From: Loxodes magnus
Taxonomy: Eukaryota; Ciliophora; Karyorelictea; Loxodida; Loxodidae
Direction: 5' to 3'
Assembly (NCBI GenBank): GCA_946699065.1
Contig: CAMPDV010000193.1
Coordinates: 372,001-436,000, forward strand
Length of the DNA stretch: 64,000 nucleotides
Shown: positions 36,794 through 48,404 of the stretch, piece after piece
How the letters are laid out: each line of letters opens with the position of its first letter
How positions within the stretch are numbered: position 1 is the first letter of the stretch
Translations under genes and position numbers: made by a program
The notes under the pieces: model-generated
The model's database searches: none
What the model saw: the letters and a program-made list of their open reading frames with translations, nothing else
Told to the model about the DNA's origin: nothing

Positions 36794-37444
36794 TCAAATT
36801 GTTTCTAGAGATTCCAAGTACTAAATTACTTCTTTCAGTTCTGATCTCTTGATAGATGACTAAGCGAACTTAACTTTAATTCCCTGTACTTTCAAAATAT
36901 CCTAAAACTCAAAAGTCTTTTTATCTCTAAATCCTACTCCTTAATGCTCAGGTTTTCCCTTCAAAGTCACAATTTCTTTAGCTAATTTTTCTTCGATAAA
37001 AGTAGTTCTTCTAGCAAGCTTCTCATCTTATTTATTGCAAAGAATTAATATTGATCCTGTATATCCAGACTTAATAATTTCGCATAGCTTAAGAGCGGCG
37101 TCTGAATAATGTTCTTCACTTGAAGAATCAACCAAAAATATAATTCCACAAACTTGGTTTGTCCTCAACTAGTTAACAATCTCTTAATCAAGGGAATTTA
37201 ATCCTGGAATATCATAAACCTTTAGCACTTTAGTTCCAAAATGAAAGTCATCTTCATTTATTTTTAAGGAAGCTACAGTGGTTTATTCTTAATTGTAAAT
37301 AAGTTTATGGAATAAAGAGGTCTTTCCACTATCAATAGGTCCTACAATAATAAGTCTATTCTTCAATAGTCAGCTTTTTCTCTTCTTATAATATAAAAAT
37401 AAAAATAATAAAACTAGAACACCTATTCCTAAGTAGATGTACAT
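36794..37444 (-). CDS. SRPRB: Signal recognition particle receptor subunit beta
   Basis: Intronless, 216 residues, ATG 37442-37444 to TGA 36794-36796. SR-beta is the ER-membrane GTPase that anchors SR-alpha and receives ribosome-SRP complexes. An N-terminal membrane anchor ('GIGVLVLLFLFLYYKKRK', residues 6-23) is followed directly by an Arf-like GTPase fold: P-loop 'GPIDSGKTSLFHKL', switch II 'YDIPGLNS' (human 'IDLPGHES'), 'GIIFLVDSSS', guanine-specificity motif 'LCNKQDEKLA', and the SR-beta-specific tail 'FIEEKLAKEIVTLKGK', 'FEFQDI' and 'ELKEVIQYLESL'. The order and spacing match human SRPRB. The Trp in 'RKSWLLKNR' after the anchor is TGA. Confidence 0.93.
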
Positions 37445-38525
37445 CTTTCTTATGCTTTTTATTCTTTTACCTAATTAATTCAAATATAAACCTAATCTTT
37501 TTCTTTAAAAATACCCAATTCAACTGAAGTCTGAGAATATCTCTCTTAATCATTTCTGTAGAATAACCTAAATAAGGTAATTAAGCTTTTAATTTTCTAG
37601 ATTAAGGTGAGGAATAAAAATTTGATGTATATAATGAAATTTCTCTGACCTGCTTTAACTTCTCTATCTTTTATTGTTAATCATAAGGATTATGCATGCT
37701 AAAGGATTTACTAAGAGTTAGTCTTATTAGCTTTATTATATTTTCCAAGTTAATTCAATTACTATAGGCTAATAGCCTTATATTTTATCAAGTAGGGTTT
37801 ATTGCTTTTTAGTCTAATTACTAAAATTTCATTAGATCTAATATCTTGTAAATAGCAAACTTCATTAAATTAGCTTTAAAATGTATAAATGTATGATGAT
37901 CTTGCAATAAATAAATCCTAATTAAGAAGTAAATATAACTAAGTTCTCATTCAACATTAGCAAGGCTATATAATTATTGCTAAGCTCTAAGGAATTATTA
38001 TATATAGTAGCAACAAAAGGGTGATTGATAGTAAAGTCTTAGTTATTCATACATTTGCTAGTTAATAGGTTATTTATATTAAAGACCTTTAATTTTATTA
38101 CTATCCTAATTTATCTTCATTCTAAGAAGAAATTTATTATTTAAATTATAAAGTTAAAAATCAATCTATTGCTATATAGTAAACTACCTTTTAATAACTT
38201 ATATATTAATCTTACAATCTTGTTTAGAAGACTAGTATTTTTATCTATTAACTATATCATTAAAGCTATTAATTAAAAGTAATATCTCTCTTATAAACTT
38301 ATTAAAGTATTACAATTTTATCGTAGAAGCTTTTAAAAGCCTTTTATATGTAAGATATATATAAACAAATCATTTAATTATTTAAATTACTAACATAAAC
38401 ATTCTTAATCCTTAACTCTTTTAGAGAAATAAGGCTTCATTTTATATAAGCTTTATCTTATTAATTTATGGATATTTTCATATGATAAAATACACAATTA
38501 AATGTTTGGTGTTTTTGAAGGTATT
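37445..38525. other. Intergenic AT-rich DNA
   Basis: About 1.1 kb between two minus-strand genes, with the SRPRB promoter at its left end. No coding-like frame or structure was seen. Confidence 0.55.
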
Positions 38526-39426
38526 TCAAACTCTTTTTCGTTCATTTCTAGATGGTTCTAGAGGCTAAATATAAAGTTTACTGACATATATAGCCTTTCT
38601 CCTTGCTTTGTATTTGGTCCTTAAATTATTCTTTCGCCTAGATAATGCTTATAATCCTTTTTCTTGTATATTTTTCCTAGATTATAGCAATATGTTTATA
38701 TCTTTTTAGCTTTTAGCTGATGCTGTCTCTCCTTTTTGTTATCCTATTTATTCTAAAAGTTTCAGTACTTTTATTTGAAGTTGCAAAAATTCTAGCTTGT
38801 TCCATAGATACATTGGAGAGTTATAGTAAAAGCATCTTTTTGTTTCTCGTTTATATTTAAATCTTTAGCTTAGCTCTTCTTCAATTATTTATGGGTTTTT
38901 TCCTTATTCTCTTAGTTCCATGTTGCAATTTTTGCTGATTATCTTCTATCTTGCTACCTTTCTTCTGCTTATATTGCTAATTTTTAATTATCTGTTCTTT
39001 TCTCGTGAAATATTTTAGAAGACGTTAAGGTTTCTTTTTTAGTTCAAGAGTCTTGATTCTATTTCCTCTAATATTTATAGCTTTTCCATTAGTTTTTTAT
39101 TATCTTTCTATTTTTTTTACCTTTTCCTGGACTTAAGTTCCACTTTAATAAGCCTATCATAGCTTATTTACTACTTGGTATTGAAATCAGATGTATTTTA
39201 TTTTTAGTCTGATTTCAAGGTTTTTCTTCAGAATGGGAGTCTCGATTTGGCGGATGATTTTTTTGATGTTCTATTCTGATTCAACCCTCTCTAAGATATC
39301 ATTAACTCTTGCTTTTTTGAGCTGCGAAAAATCCTGACCTAATTTTTTAGCGAATACAGTTTATTTTCTATTTAAATTTAAATTTTAGAATTTAATATAA
39401 ATCCTTTGCTTAAAGGTTATAGCCAT
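38526..39426 (-). CDS. Hypothetical Lys/Gln-rich coiled-coil protein
   Basis: ATG 39424-39426 to TGA 38526-38528, 294 residues after removing a 16-nt intron (39291-39306, GTTAAT...TTAG), among the shortest here. Splicing joins 'SQLKKAR' to 'RGLNQNRTSKKSSAKS' and keeps a protein-like frame to the end. The body is a basic coiled coil ('QKDNKKLMEKLQILEEIESR' then 'NISREKNRQLKI'), later 'KLEFLQLQIKVLKLLEQ'. The tail is Arg/Lys-rich. No domain was recognised. The start follows a Lys-rich N-terminus 'MAITFKQRIYIKF'. Confidence 0.65.
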
Positions 39427-40439
39427 ACATTTTAATTGCATACTGAAATATAATACTAAGTATAGATGAAGGAACTATATTTATAAAGATGTGACTAGCT
39501 TTTTACTTGCTAATATCTTAAACCTTTTATTTAATACTAAATTTAGTGCCTTTTAGTCTTCTTTTAAGAGACAAAAGTCATATTTATAAAGTAAAGGTGA
39601 ACAAATAAGGATAAAGTCTCCACAAATAGCATAGAAAAGGAAAGAATATTAAATATAAAAATAAAAGGAAAAAAGAAGCTGAAAATAAATTAATATTAGT
39701 TAATGAAGCAATTAATAATACCTAGAACTAATAATAAATGCATGCAAATAATATAAAATAACTTGCTATTAATAAAGAAATCTCTATTATATTGGATAGT
39801 CTTTGCAACTTCTACTTAATTAGCATTATATAGTACAATTCTTCAATAATAGAACTAAGTAATTTTAGTTTATGCTTACAAGTGAAGAAACATCACTAAA
39901 TTTGGAATTTCTATTTCTATTTAAAGCATTTCCTAGATTCTATTTATTTGAATAATGCAGTAAGCTTTAAATATAATTTTCATAAAAATAATAGCAACCT
40001 TTAGATAAATTAAAGCATTCCAGCATTTATACTAATCTACTAATTAAATAAATTATAAGCATGCGTAAAATTAAAGCTAAAATATCGCTTTATAGTTATA
40101 TCTGTTATTAACTATGAAATATATAGAGGCTGGGGAGAAAAATCTAATAGATAAATTTTAAACTATTTAGCTAAAGTATAGCAATTAAAAAAAATTAGAG
40201 ATAAATAGATTGATAATTTAGATTATGGAAGGGAGATAAATGTTTTAAAGCTTATAAAAAAGAGATAGAAACAATTAAAGTTTGGGGCTTTAATATAAGT
40301 AGTAAGGGTGATATTAAAATGGAGAATAAATATATATATGATACTTATAATAATTTCAATTATATTAATAAATTGTGAAATATTATAAAGAGACTATAAA
40401 GTTAATAAATTGCTTCCCTTTAAAATTATCTTAATTTAA
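39427..40439. other. Intergenic DNA between divergent genes
   Basis: About 1 kb, AT-rich, containing the promoters of the coiled-coil gene (minus) and SDHAF2 (plus). No other content recognised. Confidence 0.55.
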
Positions 40440-40980
40440 ATGTGGAAATCTGAGTTCATTAGATTCTTTTCTGAAGATTCTTAGGTAAACTTAAGAAAAT
40501 AACTATTGTATAGACTGAAACGTCTTGGAACTCTTGAAATAGAAAACTTAGCAATTACTTGAGGAAATGTAATAATTCCTAATCTTGATCAATCTAAATT
40601 AGAGAAACTTGAATAAGAAATGCATAGCTGAGATGCTATAAATCTATTTAAATAAATTACAGGAAGATAGCCAATTCCACCAGACTGAGAATTCGCAAAT
40701 TTGCTTAAATAGTTCACAGATAATTAAATGAAAGATGGAAAGTTAAAAGAGGAACTAACATAAAAGCTTTCAAACATGTTTTAAGAAAGTTAAGTATAGC
40801 CACAAATCTAGAAATGGATGAAATTCTATTTGCCAACTGTAGGACCTAACTAATGTCAAGGAGTGTTACTATTATTGGAAAATACAGATTTATAGATTAT
40901 TATAGAAGAAATAGAAGGTAAAAGACCTGCATCTACTTTGTTTACTAAAAGTGTCTTTTAGATAAGTAACGAACTTTCAA
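40440..40980 (+). CDS. SDHAF2: Succinate dehydrogenase assembly factor 2 (flavinator), 3' end unresolved
   Basis: Starts at ATG 40440. SDHAF2/Sdh5 promotes covalent FAD attachment to the SDHA flavoprotein in the mitochondrial matrix. The core, residues ~15-95, shows the family pattern: 'LRKQLLYRLKRLGTLEIENL' (family 'RKRLLYRSKKRGMLENDLLL'), 'LEKLEQEMHSWDAINLFKQI' (family 'LDEFLEE.DWDIYYWATG'), then 'TGRQPIPPDWEF' and 'LLKQFTD'. No obvious mitochondrial presequence is seen ahead of it. Usual length is ~160 residues. Here coding-like sequence continues past residue 110 into 'LLLENTDLQIIIEEIEGKRP' (to ~40975), and the first in-frame TGA is only at 41646, so a small intron or an extra domain must lie beyond the core. 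The stated end marks the limit of good coding signal. Confidence 0.75.
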
Positions 40981-41991
40981 TTCCTTAAAATTTTTTATTT
41001 TATATAATATTTCTAGAAAAAGCTTATTACATACCTATAAACTAAAAAATTGAACTATGTTACCTATAAAGAACTTCAAATGTACTAGGAATTAAAGGCT
41101 TTATCAAAAAATGTTTAAACTGTTACCATAAACTTATAGGAAAGAGCAGTAATTTTAAAGTAAGCTAGGTTTCGATGGTTATTTACTTCTAAGTTTTAAT
41201 ATAATTATTTACCATAAAGAACTAATAAAAGTTGTTTATCAAAAATCTTTCAAAAAGAAAGAAAGCAAATAATGTATTATATTTAAAATGAGATAGCTGT
41301 GTATTAATGATAGTGATACAAATTAAATTAATTAATAAAAGATAGTCTACATTTATTTGGTTAAATGATATAAAGGCAATTTTTTATATTAACCTTAAAA
41401 TAATGAGAGAATGTAGTAACTTCACTTTGATATTTCCTAAGTTATTCAGAGTAATTTTATTTTAATTAATAAAACAAAAAAGATACTTTCGATAACTTTT
41501 TATGCTACTCTTGAAAAATTTTGTTTTGACAAATATTCTTTGCAAATAGAAAAAATAAATAAAATAGATAGTTGCAACTCTACTTCTTAGCGTTTATTAT
41601 ACAAGAATAAACTTAAAAATTTAAAATATTCAAGTGATTTAGATGTGACTGAAACAATTCATAGTGAGATATAGTGGCTTTAAGATAAAATATCAATTTT
41701 TAAAGCCTACTTTCAGTTTAGAATTTGAAATATAAAAAATGAAAAGAGTCTTTTTATTATCAAATTAGGAAACATTTAGATAAATAGATCTTAATAAAAT
41801 TAGAAAAATTACCAAGATTAATTAAAATATAAATACTTAATTAAGATAATGCTTAGATTCAATAAAAGGCTATTAAAATGTTTAGTTTAGAATGTAGATA
41901 AAAGTAATGATAGTGGATTATAAATCTTAATTGAATATAGAAATATTTTTGAATTTTTTATTAAAAATTCATGTCATTATGGTATCATAAA
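40981..41991. other. Unresolved 3' region of SDHAF2 and intergenic DNA
   Basis: May hold a further exon of the SDHAF2 gene: the frame around 41050-41260 has protein-like runs such as 'TYKELQMYQELKALSKNV'. The remainder is AT-rich without recognisable content. Confidence 0.35.
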
Positions 41992-43921
41992 TCATTCAGT
42001 CAGATCTAAACTTTTGAAAGTGTTTCTCACAAATTGTTCCCATTTATCAGGAGGAACGTTTTGGTACTATTTTAGTAATAAGCTTACTTGGCATTGCTTA
42101 AATAAATGGTTAATTTATATTTTCCTTCCAGGATGGTCTGGATGCAGATATGTTTTTTGGTCGATCACAACTTTATAAAAATTATTAAAGTCTGGTTATT
42201 CTTACGAAATCATTACCTGAGAGGCATTACTTTAAAAATCTGTTACTTAAACCTCATAACCCATGAGTGAACTTTCTTTATTTAATATACTTGTACATGG
42301 AGATGTTCTATAATCTTAAACAAAGGAAGACTTTGCTGAGTTTATTTGACTTGCTATTTCCAAAATAGGATTTAAGTTACTTACACTATCATTATGTGAA
42401 ATTGATTGATTGCACTATGTATTAGATGATTGATACAATTATCTAAGTTGAGAAATTTTATCCATGCAGATTTATAAAGTTCTTTTATATAATAAAACAG
42501 ACTTAACATTCATTTTGCTTAGCTTTAGAATGTTTTCTATCTAACCAAATATTATTTCAAGCTCAAAAATCTTATTACCCATTAGCATGCTGTACACCAA
42601 ATTTTAAAGCATTAAAAGTTCCCTGCTTTAGTATTCTTGAGTTCTTTTCTCTAATGTTCTGAGTAATTTCTATATTTGTTAGTCAGCAGAAGCTCTAAAC
42701 GATTCTTTATACTCAAAACACTTTTAAGAATGCTAATCGATTTCTCCAATAGGAATTAGAAACTAGCAGTTATGACAAAAAACATCAAAAGACTATCTTA
42801 AATTTTGTGAAGTTGTCAAATTTTAGCTTTAGTTTAAGCTTTGAACGCTTTCTTGCATTTAAACTGAGTACAGATGCTTTACAGGAGTTTTTCTTAGATA
42901 AGATTGAGGAGTTGAATGATGCTTATAATGGCTTGGTTTATTATATAAATTTTTCTTTTAAGCAGATTTTTCTGAAAAAATATTCATTTCATTCATTTCT
43001 AAAGGAGTGTTCTCCTGATCATTATTATCAATATCTCATTTTGAACTCCGCCATAAATCAAGTTTATCTTTAGACGAGCAAAAATCCTATGAATCTTAAA
43101 GTGTTTAATTTTATTTATCAGTACTTTCGCTTAATACCTCTTTTTCAGCTGATTACTTATAATCTCTATTAGCTTCATTTTCATAGCTTTCTTCTTTAAT
43201 AATCTCTAAATTTTTTTTATCTTAGATATTATCTTTGTTGGTTCCAAAACTTTAATAATTTACTTTAACGAGAGTTTAATTTTAAGGGATATAAACAAAA
43301 TGAGATTTACTTCTTTGATGTCTCACTACTTATTTCTTAATATATAGCGGAGGTTTAGCCTTTATTTAAGTGTTATTTGCTTGATTGTTTTTTAATTCTT
43401 ATTCATAATTTATATTTTTAACTTCTGCTTCATTTGCACTGTGTCTACGCATATGTAGACTGCGTTTTCGGTCTTAGTTTTATTCACTTTTTTGTTTCTG
43501 TTAATTTAGTAGCTACTTTTGCAATTATGCCGCTTGCATTTATATATAACTGATTTAAAATTTCAAATAAATTAAGATTTTAAAATTTTTCATTTGCTTT
43601 CGAAAGAATTTATTAAACTGATATTTATTTACTATATTGTTTAAATTCTTTCCTAGCTTTTTGCTTTATCTATCTTAATACTTTGGATACTTTTTCAAAT
43701 AACTGCTCAATATCTTTATAAGAAATCTCTATTTTACTTTAGCTATTCACCAATAGATTTTTTAATTTTTGTCTTAAAATAAATAAAAGTTCTATAAGAG
43801 ACTTAAACAATGACTTTCCCTTACTTAGTTAGGCTATAAATTTATCTATAATTGTATTAATTTTGAAGAATGTGTCAGTAATTATATATCTATATTAAAA
43901 GAATTCTAAGTCTCTTAGCAT
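41992..43921 (-). CDS. C2HC zinc-finger protein with Ser-rich disordered region
   Basis: ATG 43919-43921 to TGA 41992-41994, 636 residues after removing a 19-nt intron (43498-43516, GTAGCT...ACAG). Read unspliced, the first exon ends in a TGA overlapping a second ORF; splicing fuses both in frame. Residues 1-140 are helical ('KSLFKSLIELLFILRQKL', 'KDIEQLFEKVSKVLRQIKQ'). A long polar Ser/Asn/Gln region follows. Near residue 395 is one C2HC finger, 'CHNCQFLIPIGEIDQHSQKC', of the type found in ciliary and centrosomal ZNF474/ZC2HC1-like proteins. Helices follow ('QIQKLLRTLEKRTQEY', 'ICMDKISQLRQLY'). The C-terminal 'YLHPDHPGRKIQINHLFKQC' and 'PPDKWEQFVRNTF' suggest a small conserved domain, not identified. 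Confidence 0.75.
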
Positions 43922-45208
43922 TAAAAAAATATAATAATAGAAAATTTATAGCAAATTCCGAGTATCTTAATCCTTATTATTTGCAAAATTTATACTGATT
44001 TATCGTATTTTTACTGAAAGGCTATCTAATTCCCCAAAATCTACTTCAGATTAATTAGCAGGTATTCAAATCAACTTTAAGATAGAAAGCATTTATATCT
44101 TTTTATTGTTTTTCTCAAATCAGCTTAATATATAAATGCTAGATATAAGTAACAGTATATAAATGCATATGATTCTTTAGTTTTAATAAATGCTCTTTTT
44201 ATCTCTTTTATTATTTTTTAACTTAGATAGACTATTTCCTTTTTATATATTTTATTCTTGAAAATAATGCTAACAAATAACTACCTAAACCTAACATTTC
44301 ATACTTATGAATAATATACATCAAAAGAGTATAATATTAATCATTTTGCTTGACTTGGAACTAGTCTCTCTTATCTTTAGCAATCTTTTTATTTCTGAAA
44401 GAATCTTATTTTCTATATCGAAAATTTGATTTAAGATTTACTCTCAATCTAGGAATCTTATTTTTAGCTTTCGTATTATTTAATCTCTTATTATTTACTA
44501 CATTTTTTGTATAAAGTAAGTAATAAATTTATTTAAAAATACAAATAACTAAAAGCATATAAATAATATAGTAAAGATTAAATGTAAATATATGGTAAAC
44601 TTTAATTATAAACTTCAAACTAATTATTTAAATATTATTTATTCCTTTAGTTCATTTGTTTTCCATGCTTTTCTTAATCTTATTAAACTTAATATATTTT
44701 TTAATTTCGCTAAAATTTATCATTCTTCCTAATTAAATAACATCTCCAGTTTAAGTATTTAAAGTAGATTTAGATGTTTGGAATGAAGTTTGGATTGATT
44801 TACTGATATATATCTAATTAATTTTAGATTATATTGTTTATTCTATATAATATATTGGATATCAGTATTTATCAGAGTAATATTTTGCTTATTAGTGCTT
44901 TTATTCCTTATCCTATTAAACTATTAAATTTGTAACAAACTTACTTTGCTAAGCATTGTTTTTAATAAGCTATTCAGAAATTTAGTGTTCAGATAATTTT
45001 AATTCTAACTAGAACTTTCTTGATTGGATAAAAGCTTCCTTATTCTTAAGATTTAATGAAGAGAGATATTAGAGAAGTTTTTAAACAGCTAAAGTTCTAT
45101 TTTAATTATTTAACTAAATAGCAATAATCATAAGATAGTTGGGTTTAATAATTGATTAATGAAGGGTTATATTAAAATTACAAATCATTGAAATAATAAT
45201 TAGATAAA
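43922..45208. other. Intergenic AT-rich DNA with one small ORF
   Basis: About 1.3 kb. A 60-codon minus-strand frame (44321-44503) reads like a short amphipathic coil ('IFDIENKILSEIKRLLKIR'), but its size is within chance expectation. Otherwise nothing recognised. Confidence 0.45.
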
Positions 45209-45898
45209 TCATCTTGTTGTAATTCCTGGTAGCTTTTCAAAGTGCTCTATATTATCATCTTAAGACTATTTTTAAGAAATTCCTTAATCTTGCTAATTAT
45301 TTATAAATTTTTTCTTCTTCTACTTTTTAGCCATTCTTGCTGTAGGATTGTTCATTAAAATAATAGAATTATTTTAAAATAGAGGCAGATTTTCTTAAAT
45401 ATCTAGAGATACTTTTTATGATTTTTATCTTTTTTAATCCTTAGTAACGTCTTTCAATAATGCTTACTTAGTTTGGTTCACCTTTTCATAATATCTATTT
45501 ATAAGCGACTGACTCTAATTGTCTCTCATAGTGGTGATTTATTTTCTTTACTTTTCATTTAAAGCATTGATATAAGGAACTCTAGAACTAAGTTTAGAAA
45601 TATCTTAATCTCCTTAGTAAATTTCCACTATCTTTTTAAGCAAAATCTTATTGACTCTTGAGATTTCCTCAGATTTAACTAGATACAGGTATGTTAAAGA
45701 AAACTTACTTTAATTTCAATACTTTAAGTTTCTATTTCTCTTATGCTCCCAAGTAATCATAGAGTGGGGAGTATTATTATCAATATTTTTCTCCTTTTAC
45801 TTAATTTTTTGAAGTTTTAGGGTGTGTAGTTTATGTTATTTCTATCATTCATAGTTAGTCTAGTTATTATAATAGCTACTAAATGAATTAAAGTTCAT
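45209..45898 (-). CDS. Hypothetical protein
   Basis: ATG 45896-45898 to TGA 45209-45211, 219 residues after removing a 30-nt intron (45679-45708, GTAAG...CTAG). Splicing gives 'KYWNQIKSEEISRVNKILL'. The intron is a multiple of three with no in-frame TGA, so retention would merely insert ten residues. Polar and helical, with 'SEEISRVNKILLKKIVEIYQ' and a central 'TMRDNQSQSLINRYYEKV' reminiscent of short ciliary proteins, and a Lys-rich run 'ARMAKKQKKKKF'. Two Trp in the first exon suggest a folded N-terminal part ('HSMITWEHKRN'). No family recognised. Confidence 0.65.
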
Positions 45899-46931
45899 TT
45901 TTATTATTTCTATTTTATATTTATAATTATCTTCATTTCTATACCCTTTTAACTAACTATCAACTTACTTTTCTATCCTTATAATACCTATTTTCCTTTA
46001 CTTTAAAATTGTATAAAAGAGAGTATAAATTTCAAGCAATATTCGCTTTATAGGATATAGATAACTAATAATAAATACTTTCAGCCTAGATAAATAAATA
46101 TAATGAGTATCCTTTACTCAAAATGGTTAAGCAGTACTATATATTAAATTTGATAATTGTAGTTAATTTATAACTTGCTTAATTAAAATAAGATACTTAT
46201 ATTTAAGCATTGCTGTATACTCTGCTAATACATTCCTACATTTCCTATAAACATCACTGATACTACTTGTTAATACCTTCTAATATATTAAGCCTTTTAT
46301 TATCACTCTTCTTCTTTTAAGGATATAGTTAAGAATAATCTTACTCTACTTTGAACTTATTTATAAGAATAATAAATAACAAAATAGATTCTAGTGATTG
46401 CAATTGGAGATAGTAGTTGATAGATAACTAAGAGTAGTTAGAAATGTTTAAATGCTAAATTAGGTAAATAGGAAATAAGCAAGGTAATTAGTATATTACC
46501 TGAAGCTTTATAAAGCTATGCTCAATAAATCATTTGGTAATTATTATTAATACCTACAAATTACTTTCATCACTTTATATCTTTTACTTACTTTTTTAAA
46601 TTGATAATCAACTAGTACCTAAGTGCTTAATATGCTAAGAGAAAATTACTACTTGCTTTTATGGAAAGTAGCAAGAAATAATTAGGTTAAGTAAAAAAGG
46701 TTAGGAAGAATGAATAAAGAAAGCATAAATTATTAGCCTGTGAGTTGATATAACTTTAAGATATATATAATATGAATGTACAGTATTTGGCTATTAAGCA
46801 TTATTGTATAAGAATAAATAAATAAATAAGAGATTAAAGGAGTGTATTGATATATCTGATAAGAGTTTAAATAATAAACTAAAAGGTAAATTTTATTTAG
46901 AATTTAAAAGTTTAATTCAATATTTCTAACT
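45899..46931. other. Intergenic DNA between divergent genes
   Basis: About 1 kb, AT-rich. No coding-like frame or structured RNA was recognised. Confidence 0.55.
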
Positions 46932-48069
46932 ATGAATAAAGGCGAATCAGAGACTGATTAAGGAACCGAAAGTGGATTTAGTGATAATTTTAAAACTCTG
47001 GATAGAAACTCTGATTCTCATGCTTGGACGAACTTCATTTATTTAAGCATTATAAAGGAATTTGAGGCAAAAGGCTTAAGAGATAAAAATGTATTAAGTA
47101 CAAAAACTATGCATGATATTTGATTTATGGAAAATAAGCATATTTCTGATAAAAGTAAATAGCTATTCATTAAGATTATTAGTAACTTAGAATCTGAATT
47201 TCAGAGCATTACTGTCGGTGATTTCGTAACTTAGATTTCTAAAGAATTATACGAATGTTAGAAGAATATTGAACTATACAAATTTAAAAAGATTTAATGT
47301 CTAGAAATTATAATAGAAGCAAGAAAGCTTAAGTAATGAATTCTTTCTCAAGTTAATAGTAGTTCTGAACTTAGCTCTTAAGAAAGTTAGAGTAAAGCTC
47401 CTAAATGATCAAGTTAAAATCTAATCAAAATAAAATTACAATCTTTACACTCTTTATCTGCCAAATAAAAGTTTTACTGCATTATTTCGTTAGATAAAGC
47501 AACAGTAATGTAAACTAATGACTTTATAGGAGAGGGGAAAGGATAGAAAACTACTTTTGAATCGGATAACATCTTCATTTTTGAGTTTAAGGACTAAGTT
47601 AACACCCTAGTTTTCCATCTTTTTAATTCGAGCCAAAAGCAATTATAAGCTAATTCTTTTATGGATGTTAAAAGCTTTTTTGAGAGACTTGAAATCTAAG
47701 ACTTACAAAATTTAAAGACAAGAGAATTTGATGTCACGTAAGTTGACTTTAATATGTAGACTAGATTTATTAACCCCAAATAGTGAAACTGTCATTGGTA
47801 AAGTAGAGTTTCAAGTTTAAGCTTAACTTACTCTACCTATGAAGGATTATATTTTGGATAGAAAAGTGGAGATTTCAGATCGAATTATAAATAAGCTCTA
47901 AATAGACCTTAACAATCAAAAGACCATTATTAAAGATCTAATAAGTCCTTTTGAAAGCTTATCTTACGTAGAAAAGTTAGGATTTGTAAATAAGAAATAA
48001 GAAGAAAAGGAAGAAGAGAGAAGCTGTAGGATGTGTACATCTGGAGTGGAATCTTGCAAATTATTTTGA
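46932..48069 (+). CDS. Putative C2-domain protein
   Basis: ATG 46932 to TGA 48067-48069, 371 residues after removing a 22-nt intron (47738-47759, GTAAGT...TGTAG). The intron interrupts a beta-strand-rich domain and splicing restores 'FDVTLDLLTPNSETVIGKVE'. Residues ~1-150 are acidic and helical. Residues ~170-310 alternate strands in a C2-like order: 'KFYCIISLDKATVMQTND', 'QKTTFESDNIFIFEFKDQ', 'NTLVFHLFN' and 'ETVIGKVEFQVQAQLTLP'. The calcium-binding Asp set is not obvious, so this may be a membrane- or protein-binding C2 without calcium. The C-terminus is a charged helix ('KKQEEKEEERSCRMC') ending with three further residues of Cys/Lys/Leu character. Confidence 0.68.
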
Positions 48070-48404
48070 TAGATATTTTTAATACAATTGAGAAGAGTTA
48101 GTTAAATACTCAGCATCTTCTTTTAATTTTCAAAATAGCAACCTTTATTAAACGCTTCCATCTATTCTCTTCTATCTTGCCATATCAATATATTTGCTTA
48201 TTTGATAGATAAAATAGCTTAGTTAAGTAGCTTAGATGAGAAGGTATTATTATATGAGAAGCTGTTAATTTATGATACTGACCTACTTTATACTTTTCTA
48301 TGAATGGTTAGAGAATATTTCTTTAGAGAGATATTAAATATAAGTTTACTAAGTTGGTAAGCTTAATAATAGACATAATAGTTATAAGTTCCAAATAAAT
48401 TAAA
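48070..48404. other. Short intergenic region
   Basis: AT-rich 335 bp between tandem plus-strand genes, presumably the promoter of the EF-hand gene. No distinct element seen. Confidence 0.5.

Noticed and set aside
42807-43073. Plus-strand 88-codon ORF
   Set aside because: Antisense of the C2HC zinc-finger gene.
44321-44503. 60-codon minus-strand ORF resembling a short coil
   Set aside because: Length within chance expectation for TGA-only termination; no homology.
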